64,000 nucleotides of DNA from Actinomyces haliotis (GTDB taxonomy: Bacteria; Actinomycetota; Actinomycetes; Actinomycetales; Actinomycetaceae): assembly GCF_015355765.1 (NCBI RefSeq), contig NZ_JACWNA010000019.1:23002-87001 (forward strand), in the 5' to 3' direction. Position 1 is the stretch's first letter. Each line of letters begins with the position of its first letter. The notes below the pieces were generated by a model. That model ran no database searches. It worked only from the letters and a program-made list of their open reading frames with translations, and was not told the origin of the DNA. Below, piece after piece: positions 9,227-17,063 of the stretch. Both the position numbers and the translations under genes were made by a program.

Positions 9227-9357
9227 ATCGGTCCCGAGGAGTGAGCCCCGTCATCAGGGTGCAGCCCGGGATCGCCCTGTCTGAAACACGGCGGGCGTGT
9301 CATGACGGCGCCCGTTGAGACGCCCCACATGCTCCCGCCCCTGGAAGGAACCCCGTC

Positions 9358-9617
9358 ATGCCGACGACGCCGACCACCGCCCGCCCGCTCATCGAGCGCG
9401 GCGGGGCCACGATCAGCGAGGAGGTCGCCGCCGCCGTCCCGCTGCTGAGGAACACCTGCCCCTTTGACGTCACGCACCACCCGGGGCTGTCGATCCCCGC
9501 CGGCGAGGTGGACGGGCTGCCCGCCGGGATGATGTTCGTCGGCAAGCACTTCGACGAGGCGATGCTGTACGGGTCTCCGCCGCCTACGAGGCGACGGGGG
9601 AGGGCTTGTACCGTTGA
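9358..9617 (+). pseudogene. remnant of an amidase gene (C-terminal end, frameshifted)
   Basis: Translation gives VMPTTPTTARPL, then NTCPFDVTHHPGLSIPAGEV and GLPAGMMFVGKHFDEAMLY, which is the C-terminal part of an amidase-signature enzyme. The N-terminal two thirds, including the Ser-Ser-Lys catalytic core, are missing, since the frame upstream is closed at 9316. After MLY the homology jumps frame: from 9573 it reads VSAAYEATGEGLYR and stops at 9615-9617. Loss of one C near 9570 explains this. The first frame otherwise runs on to 10074 as unrelated sequence. It is a dead fragment doubly damaged by truncation and a 1-base deletion, lying next to the MFS gene. Confidence 0.8.
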
Positions 9618-9644
9618 CGGGCGCTGCGATGCGTCGGCGTGGAC

Positions 9645-10052
9645 TCAGCGCTCGAGCGCACGCACCGCGCGGTGGGAGGAACGAAGCATCCACGGCACGC
9701 AGGCCAGGGCCCCGACCCCGACGGCGATGCCCGCCGCACCCACGGTGCTCTGGGTAGCCGAGGGGGAGAGGAGCCCGGCGGTGCAGGCGATGCCCGCGGC
9801 GAGGCAGATGATGGCCGCGAGGCCGCAACAGGCCGCCATGGCACCAGCCGCCGACGCGGCGGCTCGCTGGGCCGCGTACCACGCCTCGTCCGAGGCCATC
9901 GACCAGCTCGTGCGCACGCCCGCCCAGTGCTGCCGCGGCAGCACGTCCGCCAGCGAGCGGCGACACACCCAGGCGACGGCGGCTGCCGCCGCGCCCAGGA
10001 CCAGTGCCATCGGGAGGGCGAGGGCGACGGCCGAGGTGGTGGTCGGGGTCAT
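9645..10052 (-). CDS. SdpI-family membrane protein
   Basis: A 135-residue membrane protein with about four hydrophobic segments. Between the first and second lies RQHWAGVRTSWSMASDEAW, which matches the SdpI/YhfL pattern (Asn/Arg-x-x-x-Gly-Ile/Val-Arg-Thr-x-Trp-Thr ... Trp). SdpI proteins give immunity to the Bacillus SdpC toxin; most actinobacterial members have unknown roles. AAGAAT ends six bases before the ATG and no RBS is seen, so it may be leaderless. It is convergent with the amidase remnant and divergent from the MazG-like gene. No toxin gene of the Sdp type is evident nearby. Confidence 0.7.
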   Translation of the reverse strand: MTPTTTSAVALALPMALVLGAAAAAVAWVCRRSLADVLPRQHWAGVRTSWSMASDEAWYAAQRAAASAAGAMAACCGLAAIICLAAGIACTAGLLSPSATQSTVGAAGIAVGVGALACVPWMLRSSHRAVRALER

Positions 10053-10352
10053 GGACTCATTCTTGCCTGGGTAGCGGTTCTTCGGGGAGTGTGCGTCGTT
10101 CTACCGGCGCTCGCTCTCCGTTCTGGTGCAGCGACGTCCCGCCTCACACCCGGATGGGCTCATGTTGATCTCGATGATGTGCATCAACGCTATGGATTGA
10201 GCCCTCGGACTCGTGGAGCAACGCCACGTGCCCTCCCGGGACCTCGATGGACAGGACGCGGGCACTGGATGGAGCGAACCTGAATGGTGAGTGAAGTCGT
10301 GCCGCAGCGCATTAGTGTTGCGTGTATCCGATCCACTCGGAGGAGGAGCCAC
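10053..10352. other. divergent intergenic region upstream of the MazG-like/helicase unit
   Basis: No gene is evident in these 300 bases. GTTGAT (10164-10169) and ATCAAC (10182-10187) form an inverted repeat separated by 12 bases, followed by TATGGAT at 10191-10197, a possible -10 region. A second possible -10, TAGTGT, stands near 10313. The base composition shifts to more A/T here and stays so through the next two genes. Confidence 0.35.
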
Positions 10353-10679
10353 GTGACAGAACGACTCGAGGACACGGTCGCGCGCCTGCGCGCATTCAAT
10401 GAGGAGCGTGACTGGGACCAGTTCCATTCGCCTGAGAACCTCGCCAAGTCGATCTCCATTGAGGCTGCTGAGCTCCTCGAGTGCTTCCAGTGGGGCCCGC
10501 CGGCGGACGATGCCGGCGTTCGAGAGGAGCTCGCTGACGTCCTCTCCTACTGCCTTCAGATGGCCGACCGACTCGGCTACGACCCGCTCGAGCTCGTCCT
10601 CGACAAGCTCGAGGTCACCCGGCGGAAGTACCCAGTGGAGCTGGCCAAGGGACGGAGCACAAAGTATGACCGCCTCTGA
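10353..10679 (+). CDS. MazG-like nucleotide pyrophosphohydrolase
   Basis: A 108-residue all-alpha NTP pyrophosphohydrolase of the compact dCTPase/MazG type. The metal-binding pattern is complete: EAAE at 37-40 and ELAD at 59-62, that is ExxE-(18)-ExxD. FHSPENLAKSISIEAAELL and LECFQW are typical of the RS21-C6/dCTPase-like branch. Such enzymes hydrolyse (d)NTPs to monophosphates plus PPi. The frame opens at 10284, but the GTG at 10353 is chosen because GGAGGAG stands just before it and homology starts there. Its stop overlaps the next start by 14 bases, so the two products are translationally coupled. Codons are less G/C-ending than in the core genes. Confidence 0.88.
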   Translation: MTERLEDTVARLRAFNEERDWDQFHSPENLAKSISIEAAELLECFQWGPPADDAGVREELADVLSYCLQMADRLGYDPLELVLDKLEVTRRKYPVELAKGRSTKYDRL

Positions 10680-12528
10680 CCAGTCACGGGTCCCCGCCCC
10701 GGAACTTGCCGACGGTGGCTGGCACGTTCACGACTCGCCGTTCAACCGGGACGCGGTCACTGTGTGGGCGGCTCATGATCCGCGTCTCGGAAACTGGCCT
10801 GTTGTCTATCTCATCGATGGCACCGGGAAACGGATCTACGTCGGCGAGACGCTGCACGCGACGTCGCGCATGCGTCAGCATCTCGACAACCCCGACCGAG
10901 AGGGACTCAAGCACGTCCGGGTCGTTGTTGACCCGACATTCAACAAGTCAGCCGCTCTCGACTTCGAGTCTCGCCTCATCCAGTGGGTCCACGCGGACGG
11001 CCGTTACGTCGTCGACAATCGCAACTCGGGAATCGTCGATGCCGACTACCACGGTCGTGACTGGTACCGGCAGCGCTTCGAGGACATCGTTGCGAGTCTC
11101 GAGGCGTATGACGGTGGCGCGCTCCTTCGGAGCACCATCGACCAGCTCGAGAACTCAGACCTCTTCAAGCTGTCGCCCTTCAAGACACCCACCGATGACC
11201 AGTACCGAGCAACTGAGCTCATCCTGAGCCAGATGTTGGACGCCATGCGCGAGGAGCGGCTGGCGACCGAGGCAACTGCAGGATCTGTGTTGGCAACCAG
11301 CCGCCCGCGGAGCCCCTTCGTCGTACGCGGCGAGCCTGGAACCGGCAAGACGATCGTTGCGATCTACCTCATCAAGCTCCTGATCGACATCAGCCGTCGA
11401 GGCGGCGATGAGGCCTACCTCGAGAACGGAGACGAGGTCACGGGGCTCGACTCGTTCTTCACCGCGGCGAACCAGAAGCTTCTCGACGGAATCCGCGTCG
11501 GATTCGTTATCCCGCAACAGTCACTTCGGGAGTCCGTCAAGCAGGTCTTCAAGAGGACTGCTGGGTTGAGCAAGACGATGGTCCTCTCGCCGATGGAGGT
11601 AGGGGCTGCGGACGAGGACTTCGATCTCCTCGTCGTCGATGAGGCGCATCGTCTCTCGCGCTATGCGGCGCAGTCGATGGGCACCGTGACGAAGCAGTTC
11701 AAGGAAGTTCACGCCAGGCTCTTCGGTGCCGACGACCGCGACCGCACACAGCTCGATTGGGTCATCGCTCGTAGCCGGTTCCAGCTCTTCCTCGTTGACC
11801 CAGAGCAAGCGGTCCGGACATCCGACGTGCCGATCGAGGCGCTTGAGGCTCTTGTCGACGATGCCCGACGCGATCATCGCTACTCAGAGCTCAGCACACA
11901 GATGCGAGTCGTGGGCGGTCAGGACTACATCCGCGAGATCAAGAACGCGCTTGCCGGCCGTCCGGTCTCCATGGCCTCGTTCAGCGACTACGACTTCCGT
12001 GTCTACGACGACCCTGAGGAGATGCACCAGGCCATCCTTCGCAGGGATGCCGAGCACGGCCTCGCACGGATGGTCGCCGGTTACGCGTGGCCCTGGGTCT
12101 CGAAGCAGACCAAGAGCAATCGGCAGCATCCCGTGTACGACATAGTCATTGGTGACCTCGCCATGCGCTGGAACTCCGTTGACCGCGACTGGATCGCCTC
12201 ACCCAACTCCTTGAATGAAGTGGGCTCCATCCACACGGTCCAGGGCTACGACCTCAATTACGCCGGGGTCATCATCGGCCCAGATCTTCGCTATGACCCG
12301 ATCGCTGGAACGACGTACTTCGACCGCTCGCAGTACGCGGACCGTGGCGCCAAGGCGAATAACCGCATGCTTGGGATTGAGTTCTCGGACGACGACCTGC
12401 GCAACTATGTCCGCAACATCTATGCCGTTCTTCTGACGAGAGGCATGCGCGGCACCTATGTGTACGCAGTGGACGAGCCGCTGCGCGATCGGCTCAAGGT
12501 CCTCTTTCCCGGGGCAGTAAGGGCGTAG
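10666..12528 (+). CDS. GIY-YIG nuclease fused to a DUF2075 (SF1-type) helicase
   Basis: A 620-residue two-domain protein. Residues 46-62 (VVYLIDG...IYVGET) form the GIY-YIG hairpin; R68 in TSRMRQH and E101 in DFESRLI fit the catalytic Arg and metal-binding Glu. The second domain has Walker A GEPGTGKT at 222-229, Walker B LLVVDEAHR with DEAH at 325-328, QMR near residue 412, and SIHTVQGYDLNYAGVIIG from 521, the DUF2075/Schlafen-like helicase end motif. It should bind DNA or RNA, hydrolyse ATP and cut a nucleic acid. The start ATG lies inside the MazG-like stop region. The many GAT, GTT and CTT codons suggest lateral transfer. A role in phage defence is inference from architecture. Confidence 0.85.
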   Translation: MTASDQSRVPAPELADGGWHVHDSPFNRDAVTVWAAHDPRLGNWPVVYLIDGTGKRIYVGETLHATSRMRQHLDNPDREGLKHVRVVVDPTFNKSAALDFESRLIQWVHADGRYVVDNRNSGIVDADYHGRDWYRQRFEDIVASLEAYDGGALLRSTIDQLENSDLFKLSPFKTPTDDQYRATELILSQMLDAMREERLATEATAGSVLATSRPRSPFVVRGEPGTGKTIVAIYLIKLLIDISRRGGDEAYLENGDEVTGLDSFFTAANQKLLDGIRVGFVIPQQSLRESVKQVFKRTAGLSKTMVLSPMEVGAADEDFDLLVVDEAHRLSRYAAQSMGTVTKQFKEVHARLFGADDRDRTQLDWVIARSRFQLFLVDPEQAVRTSDVPIEALEALVDDARRDHRYSELSTQMRVVGGQDYIREIKNALAGRPVSMASFSDYDFRVYDDPEEMHQAILRRDAEHGLARMVAGYAWPWVSKQTKSNRQHPVYDIVIGDLAMRWNSVDRDWIASPNSLNEVGSIHTVQGYDLNYAGVIIGPDLRYDPIAGTTYFDRSQYADRGAKANNRMLGIEFSDDDLRNYVRNIYAVLLTRGMRGTYVYAVDEPLRDRLKVLFPGAVRA

Positions 12529-12557
12529 TCGCCCGCACCCGCGGCACAATCACCCCC

Positions 12558-13532
12558 GTGAACACCGCTGACTTCGTGCCCGTCGCCGCCGTGACCCGCG
12601 GTGGCCGCGCTGACGCGCCCACCGTCGAGTCCCTCCACCTGGGCGCCGTCGTTGCACTCGAGCCCTCCGGCGCCAGCGCCTACGAGGCCGGCAACCCGGG
12701 CGTCGCCGTCTTCGCCCGCAGCGCCCTCAAGCCCCTCTTCGCCGTCGGGATGCTCCGGGCTGGCCTCGAGCTCGACGAGCCCCAGCTCGCCCTGGCGTGC
12801 GCCAGCCACTCCGGTGGCCCCGAGCACCTCGAGGTCGTCCGCAGCATCCTCGCCCGCTACGGCCTCACCGAGTCCGACCTGCGCAACACCCCCGGAGTGC
12901 CGCTCGGCGTGGCCGAACGCCTCGACTTCACACGTGCCGGCCTGCCGAAGGACAGGCTCCACCAGAACTGCTCCGGCAAGCACGCGGCCATGCTTGCCAC
13001 CGCCGTTGCCAACGGCTGGGACCCGGCCGGGTACCTCGACCACGACGGCCCCGTCGCCACCCTCCTGCGCGACGCCGTCGCCGAGCTCACCGGCGCCACC
13101 ATCGACCCGGCCACCGTCACCCGCGACGGCTGCGGCGCCGAGGTCTACCCGCTCCCGCTCATCTCCATGGCCCGCGCCTACGCCCGCCTCACCGCCGGCG
13201 AGCCGGGCACGCCCGAGAGCGCCGTCGCCGATGCCATGTCCGCCCACCCCGAGCTCGTCGCCGGCCGGGGGAGGGACGCCACCGCGATCATGGAGGCGAT
13301 CCCCGGCTCGATCGCCAAGGACGGCGCCGAGGGCTTCCTCGCCATCGCCCTGCCCGACGGCTCCGCGCTCGCCGTCACCATCGCCGACGGCGCCATGCGC
13401 GCCACCGTCCCCGCGGCACGACCGGCCCTGCGGGCATTGGGCGTGAGCGAGGAGCAGGTCGGCGGCCTGCCCGCTCAGGACGTGCTCGGCTGGGGGAAGC
13501 CCGTCGGCGCCGTCGTCGGGCTCGAGGTCTGA
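12558..13532 (+). CDS. asparaginase, type II plant/Rhizobium AnsA family (PF06089-like)
   Basis: A 324-residue enzyme hydrolysing L-asparagine to aspartate and ammonia, cytoplasmic, with no signal peptide. Family landmarks are AVFARSALKPLFAVGM near residue 49, ACASHSGGPEHL near 75, QNCSGKHAAML near 136, RDGCGAEVYPLPL near 190 and SIAKDGAEGF near 252. The GTG at 12558 is preceded by CACAAT seven bases upstream, giving another leaderless start. It lies 29 bases after the helicase gene but returns to strongly G/C-ending codons, so it is chromosomal core rather than part of the preceding unit. Its last 57 bases are duplicated 398 bases further on. Confidence 0.9.
   Translation: MNTADFVPVAAVTRGGRADAPTVESLHLGAVVALEPSGASAYEAGNPGVAVFARSALKPLFAVGMLRAGLELDEPQLALACASHSGGPEHLEVVRSILARYGLTESDLRNTPGVPLGVAERLDFTRAGLPKDRLHQNCSGKHAAMLATAVANGWDPAGYLDHDGPVATLLRDAVAELTGATIDPATVTRDGCGAEVYPLPLISMARAYARLTAGEPGTPESAVADAMSAHPELVAGRGRDATAIMEAIPGSIAKDGAEGFLAIALPDGSALAVTIADGAMRATVPAARPALRALGVSEEQVGGLPAQDVLGWGKPVGAVVGLEV
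13476..13532 (+). repeat. direct repeat copy 1 (3' end of the asparaginase gene)
   Basis: These 57 bases encode the last residues of asparaginase (QDVLGWGKPVGAVVGLEV plus stop). They match 13931-13987 at 53 of 57 positions in the same orientation. Between the copies lie 398 bases with the nucleotidyltransferase gene. Confidence 0.85.
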
Positions 13533-13589
13533 GGAAGCTTTGCCCACACGGCCCTGTGCCTAGTCGGCCCGGCCATCTACGCTTGGTCC

Positions 13590-13907
13590 ATGCCCCCAAC
13601 GGCCGAGAGTCTTCTACGACGCGATGCGCTCCGTGTCCATCGCGCCGAGATTGACGCCTTGCTCGCAGCGTATGGAGCCTCGACCCCCCGGCTCTTTGGC
13701 TCGACCGCACGGGGTACGGCTAACCGAGGTTCGGACGTTGACCTACTCGTGGAACTCAACGGGGGAACGGGCAATCCGCTCATGCGCGTCGCGGGGCTGA
13801 GTGAGGAGCTCAGCGACTTGCTGGGAGTTCGAGTCGACGTCGTCGCACCTGAACTGCTCCGCGACGGGGTCTCAGACGCGGCACTGGCTGACGCGAGGCC
13901 GCTGTGA
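13590..13907 (+). CDS. MNT-type minimal nucleotidyltransferase
   Basis: A 105-residue DNA-polymerase-beta-fold nucleotidyltransferase. The core motif is RLFGSTARG (GS at 37-38) followed by SDVDLLVEL (D49, D51), with a further acidic position in VRVDVV near residue 83. Proteins of this family are often the MntA antitoxin that AMPylates a HEPN toxin, or part of abortive-infection modules. No HEPN partner gene is visible on either side, so this copy is an orphan. TACGCT ends six bases before the ATG. The gene sits exactly between two copies of the asparaginase 3' end, which suggests it arrived by insertion at that site. Confidence 0.85.
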   Translation: MPPTAESLLRRDALRVHRAEIDALLAAYGASTPRLFGSTARGTANRGSDVDLLVELNGGTGNPLMRVAGLSEELSDLLGVRVDVVAPELLRDGVSDAALADARPL

Positions 13908-13930
13908 GCCGCTCCGACGAGCCAATGGCC

Positions 13931-13987
13931 CAGGACGTCCTCGGTTGGGGCAAGCCCGTCGGCGCCGTCGTCGGGCTCGAGGGCTGA
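13931..13987 (+). repeat. direct repeat copy 2 (duplicate asparaginase tail)
   Basis: Second copy of the 57-base asparaginase 3' end, including its TGA. It differs from copy 1 at four positions, three of them third-codon changes. It has no coding context of its own. It begins 23 bases after the nucleotidyltransferase stop and ends 27 bases before the convergent SDR gene. Confidence 0.85.
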
Positions 13988-14014
13988 CGAAGGCGCCGAG
14001 GCGTAGCGCCCGGC

Positions 14015-15070
14015 TCAGTCGAGGAGCCCCGCCTCCACCATGGTCCGGCCGGCCGCGATGACCGCCTCACGGCCCGGACGCTGCTCCCAGCCGAGGACCC
14101 GCGTCGCCTTCTCGTGCGAGGCCCGCCGCTCGTAGCCGAGGTCGGCTGCGTTCGCCCGCATCTCCGTGCTCGCCAGCCCGGCCGCGCGCATCACCCAGCC
14201 CGGCATCGAGCGCCGCGGAACCTTGCGCGCCGCCGGGCCCAGCGTGACGCGCAGCAGCCGCGCGATCTCCGCCATCGGCAGCGCCGGACCATCGCTGAGC
14301 AGGAAGCGCTCGCCCGCGGCCTGCAGCGACTCGAGCGCGAGGACGTGCGCCTCGGCGACGTCGCGCACGTCGACGATCGGCATCCGGATGTCCGGCGTCG
14401 CCGGCACCCGGCCCGTCAGCAGCATCCGCACGACACCGTTCGACCCCGTCACGCTCGGCCCCATGGCCGGGCCCATGACCGCCGTCGGCAGCATCGTGAC
14501 GAGCTCGAGCCCCGCGCCCTCACCGCGCACGAAGCCCCAGGCCGCCTGCTCCGCGAGCGTCTTCGAACGGCCGTAGGCGTCCGTGCCCGGGCCGTCGAGA
14601 ACCGTCCAGTCGTCCTCGGTGAAGACGTGCTCGTCGTGCGGGTGGCCTCACGCGACCGCGTGGAAGGCGCTCGTGAGCACCACCCGCCGCACGCCGGCGT
14701 CGTCGGCCGCGCGCAGCACACGCAGCGCGCCCTCCCGGGCGGGCCGGATGACCGCGTCCTCGTCCTCGACGTGCCCCGGCGCGACCGGAGACGCGACGTG
14801 GAAAACGCCGGTGACGCCCGCCATCGCCCCGGACCAGCCGGCGTCGGAGAGCGGGTCCGCGGCGACGACCTCGAAGGTGCCCTGGTCCGTGAGGCCGGCC
14901 TCACCGAGCCAGCCGCGCATCGCCTCCTCGCGCGCGAGGGAGCGGACGGTGGTCCGGACCCGGTAGCCCGCCCGCGCGAGCCGAAGGACGCAGTGGCCGG
15001 CGATGAACCCCGAACCGCCCGTGACGAGGACGGCGCCGCGCTGGGCGTTGGTTGCGGAGGAGGCCGTCAT
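14015..15070 (-). pseudogene. SDR-family NAD(P)-dependent reductase broken by an in-frame TGA
   Basis: Extended short-chain dehydrogenase of the dihydroflavonol/aldehyde reductase type, 351 residues if read through. VLVTGGSGFIAG at residues 14-25 is the NAD(P)-binding glycine motif. Codon 141 is TGA (14648-14650): homology continues without frame change on both sides (TSAFHAVA stop GHPHDEHVFTEDDW), and TGG (Trp) is the likely ancestral codon. The catalytic YGRSK (166-170) lies beyond the stop, so the short product would be inactive. GAGGAT precedes the ATG at 15070 by seven bases. A sequencing error or recent nonsense mutation are both possible. Confidence 0.85.
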
Positions 15071-15096
15071 GGCGCGCATCCTCGCACCTCGGTTCC

Positions 15097-15240
15097 CGGA
15101 CGACTGCACAGCTCGGCACCGACGTCCCGACCGAGCCCACCGTCAAGGCCACCGAGCCGAGCCTCGACGACGCAGCGAACGTCACGGCCGACTCCTTCAG
15201 CTACGGCGGACCCGGCACCGGGAGCTGCCAGAAGAAGTGA
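15097..15240 (+). pseudogene. possible C-terminal gene fragment
   Basis: The frame reads TAQLGTDVPTEPTVKATEPS and ends SYGGPGTGSCQKK before a TGA. Composition resembles the end of a secreted or surface protein, but no start, signal or domain is visible and the upstream part overlaps the SDR promoter. It may be a remnant or chance open frame. Confidence 0.25.
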
Positions 15241-15308
15241 GTGACGACGGCGGTCCCGTGCACGGCGAGGCGCCGCCCTTCCGATTGCGTTGACCTTCGG
15301 CACTTCGT

Positions 15309-15325
15309 GGTATCAGCTTGATACC
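15309..15325. promoter_or_regulatory. operator palindrome of the toxin-antitoxin operon
   Basis: GGTATCA and TGATACC form a perfect inverted repeat with 7-base arms around GCT. It overlaps TACCAT (15322-15327), the -10 box six bases before the antitoxin ATG. Binding of the ribbon-helix-helix antitoxin here would block the promoter, the usual autoregulation of such operons. Confidence 0.7.
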
Positions 15326-15333
15326 ATCGCGGC

Positions 15334-15537
15334 ATGGCCATGACACTCCGCCTCGACCCCGAGCAGGACCAGCTTCTTCAGGAGCTCGCTGACGCACAGG
15401 GCGTCTCCAAGCAGGAGGCTGCCAGCCGCGCGATCGTCGAGACCGCGCAGCGCCACCTTCACTCCGCTCGCGTCTCGGAGCTCTCCGCACAGGCCCGCGA
15501 GAGGTACGCCGACGTCCTGCGGCGGCTGGGCGAGTGA
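15334..15537 (+). CDS. ribbon-helix-helix antitoxin
   Basis: A 67-residue protein opening with MAMTLRLDPEQDQLLQELA, an Arc/MetJ-type beta strand followed by two helices (GVSKQEAASRAIVETAQ). The C-terminal charged helix (SELSAQARERYADVLRRL) would wrap the toxin. It should bind DNA at the palindrome just upstream and neutralise the Fic/Doc protein encoded next. The start is fixed by the leaderless -10 box. Its stop overlaps the toxin GTG start in GTGA, a 4-base overlap that couples translation. Confidence 0.85.
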   Translation: MAMTLRLDPEQDQLLQELADAQGVSKQEAASRAIVETAQRHLHSARVSELSAQARERYADVLRRLGE

Positions 15538-15908
15538 ACGTCACCTACCTCGACCTGGAGGACCTCCTGGCCCTGGCCGAGGACCTCGGCGTGCTCCAGG
15601 TGAGGGACGTCGGGCTCCTCGCCTCGGCCTCACAGCGCCCAGCCACCACCCTGTACGGTGAGGCCGCGTATCCGGCGCTCGCGGACAAGGCGGCTGTCGT
15701 CCTCGAGTCGATCGTTCGCAACCACCCACTCGTCGACGGCAACAAGAGGCTCGGCTGGCTCGCGACCGTCGTGTTCCTGGGGCTCAACGGGGTTGATCTC
15801 GACATCGCTGATGACGACGCCTACGACCTGGTCATCTCTGTCGCCGAGGGACGGCGGTCGTGGCAGGAGACCGCGCAGTGGCTCCGAGAGCGTGGCGTCA
15901 CCGGCTGA
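15534..15908 (+). CDS. doc: Fic/Doc-family toxin
   Basis: A 124-residue Doc-type Fic protein. The active-site loop HPLVDGNKRLGW begins at H64, and N70, K71 and R72 follow; this matches the HxFx(D/A)xNKR consensus of Doc, with Leu for Phe. Doc toxins phosphorylate EF-Tu and stop translation, while other Fic proteins AMPylate; the short single-domain form with GNKR fits Doc. No inhibitory S/TxxxE(G/N) helix is seen, so control depends on the antitoxin. GTG is the start, overlapping the antitoxin stop. Confidence 0.88.
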   Translation: MNVTYLDLEDLLALAEDLGVLQVRDVGLLASASQRPATTLYGEAAYPALADKAAVVLESIVRNHPLVDGNKRLGWLATVVFLGLNGVDLDIADDDAYDLVISVAEGRRSWQETAQWLRERGVTG

Positions 15909-16015
15909 CTGCCGCCCGCCCCGTCGCCCACTTGCGGATGCAAAACTGTGTCCACGGACCGTCGAACTGACCTGCGCCCTCCTCCGACATCACCCGTCTG
16001 ACAGAGAGGTCAGTC

Positions 16016-16975
16016 ATGGCCCTGTACGAAGTCCCCTTCGCGTCCGCCAACGGCCGCGACGAGATCCAGGCCTGGATCCACACCCCAGCCACCACCCCGC
16101 GCGCCGCGGTCCAGATCGTCCACGGACTCGGCGAGCACTTCTGCCGCTACCAGCACCTCATCACAACGCTCCTCGACGCCGGCTACGTCGTCACCGGCGA
16201 CGACCACGCCGGCCACGGCCGCACCGCCATGGTCTCCGGCGTCTGGCAGGACGCCGGAGAGGACGGCGCCCGCGTCGTCGTCGAGGACGAGCAGCACCTG
16301 CACGAGATCGTCTCCGAGCGGTTCCCCTACCTGCCCTACGTCGTCTTCGGCCACTCCCTGGGCTCGATGATCGCGCGCGCCCTGGCCGCCACCCGCCCCG
16401 AGAGGCTCGCCGGCCTGGCGCTAGGAGGCGTCGTCTCCCAGATGAAGGGGCTCGAGAACGAGCAGCTCGTCGCGGCCCTGGAAGCCGCCATCGCCGAGCG
16501 CGGCGGCGACGCCCTCGACTCCGACGGCGTCTCGGCCGGGTTCTTCGAGGGCGTCATGGACCACGACACCGACGTCCAGGGCCCCACCGACTGGGTCGCC
16601 CTCGACCGCGGCGTCGTCGCCGACCACGCGACCGATCCCTTCACCAACTTCGGCGCCCCCATGACGCTGCGCTTCGCCCGCTCCTTCGTCGACATCTACC
16701 ACCAGGTCAACGACCCCGGCTGGTGCGAGTCCCTGCCCGCCACGCTGCCCGTATTGCTCCTCGGCGGCGACCAGGACCCCACCGCCCACTTCGGCGAGGG
16801 CACGTACCACGTGGCCAGCTCGCTGTGGGACCACGGCCTGCGCGACGTGCGCACTCACGTCTACCCGGGCGTGCGCCACGAGCCCCACAACGAGCCGAGC
16901 ACCCGCGCCGACGTCGAGGGGGAGATCGTCGCCTTCGTCGAGCACTGCGCGGACAGGGCTGCTGAGCGGGGCTGA
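16016..16975 (+). CDS. alpha/beta hydrolase, monoacylglycerol-lipase-like
   Basis: The predicted product has 319 residues. An oxyanion-hole motif VQIVHGLGEHFCRY stands near residue 37, and the nucleophile elbow GHSLG is at 112-116, so S114 is the nucleophile. A late LLLGGDQDP supplies the acid and YPGVRHEPHNE the histidine. The layout is that of the PldB/monoglyceride lipase group. It is cytoplasmic and likely cleaves a lipid ester; the substrate is unknown. GAGAGG stands seven bases before the ATG. A hairpin at 17064-17095 separates it from the convergent ADP-ribosylglycohydrolase gene. Confidence 0.9.
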   Translation: MALYEVPFASANGRDEIQAWIHTPATTPRAAVQIVHGLGEHFCRYQHLITTLLDAGYVVTGDDHAGHGRTAMVSGVWQDAGEDGARVVVEDEQHLHEIVSERFPYLPYVVFGHSLGSMIARALAATRPERLAGLALGGVVSQMKGLENEQLVAALEAAIAERGGDALDSDGVSAGFFEGVMDHDTDVQGPTDWVALDRGVVADHATDPFTNFGAPMTLRFARSFVDIYHQVNDPGWCESLPATLPVLLLGGDQDPTAHFGEGTYHVASSLWDHGLRDVRTHVYPGVRHEPHNEPSTRADVEGEIVAFVEHCADRAAERG

Positions 16976-17063
16976 GCGACCTTGAGGCGAACGTTAGGCC
17001 CCGGCCAGCGCCACTGCCGCGTGGACCAGGGCTCTTCGTGGCGCGCCGCCGGGCCGAGGACTT

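Noticed and set aside
14648..14650. Selenocysteine at the in-frame TGA of the SDR gene
   Set aside because: No SECIS-like stem follows the TGA, and SDR enzymes are not known selenoproteins; a nonsense change from TGG is simpler.
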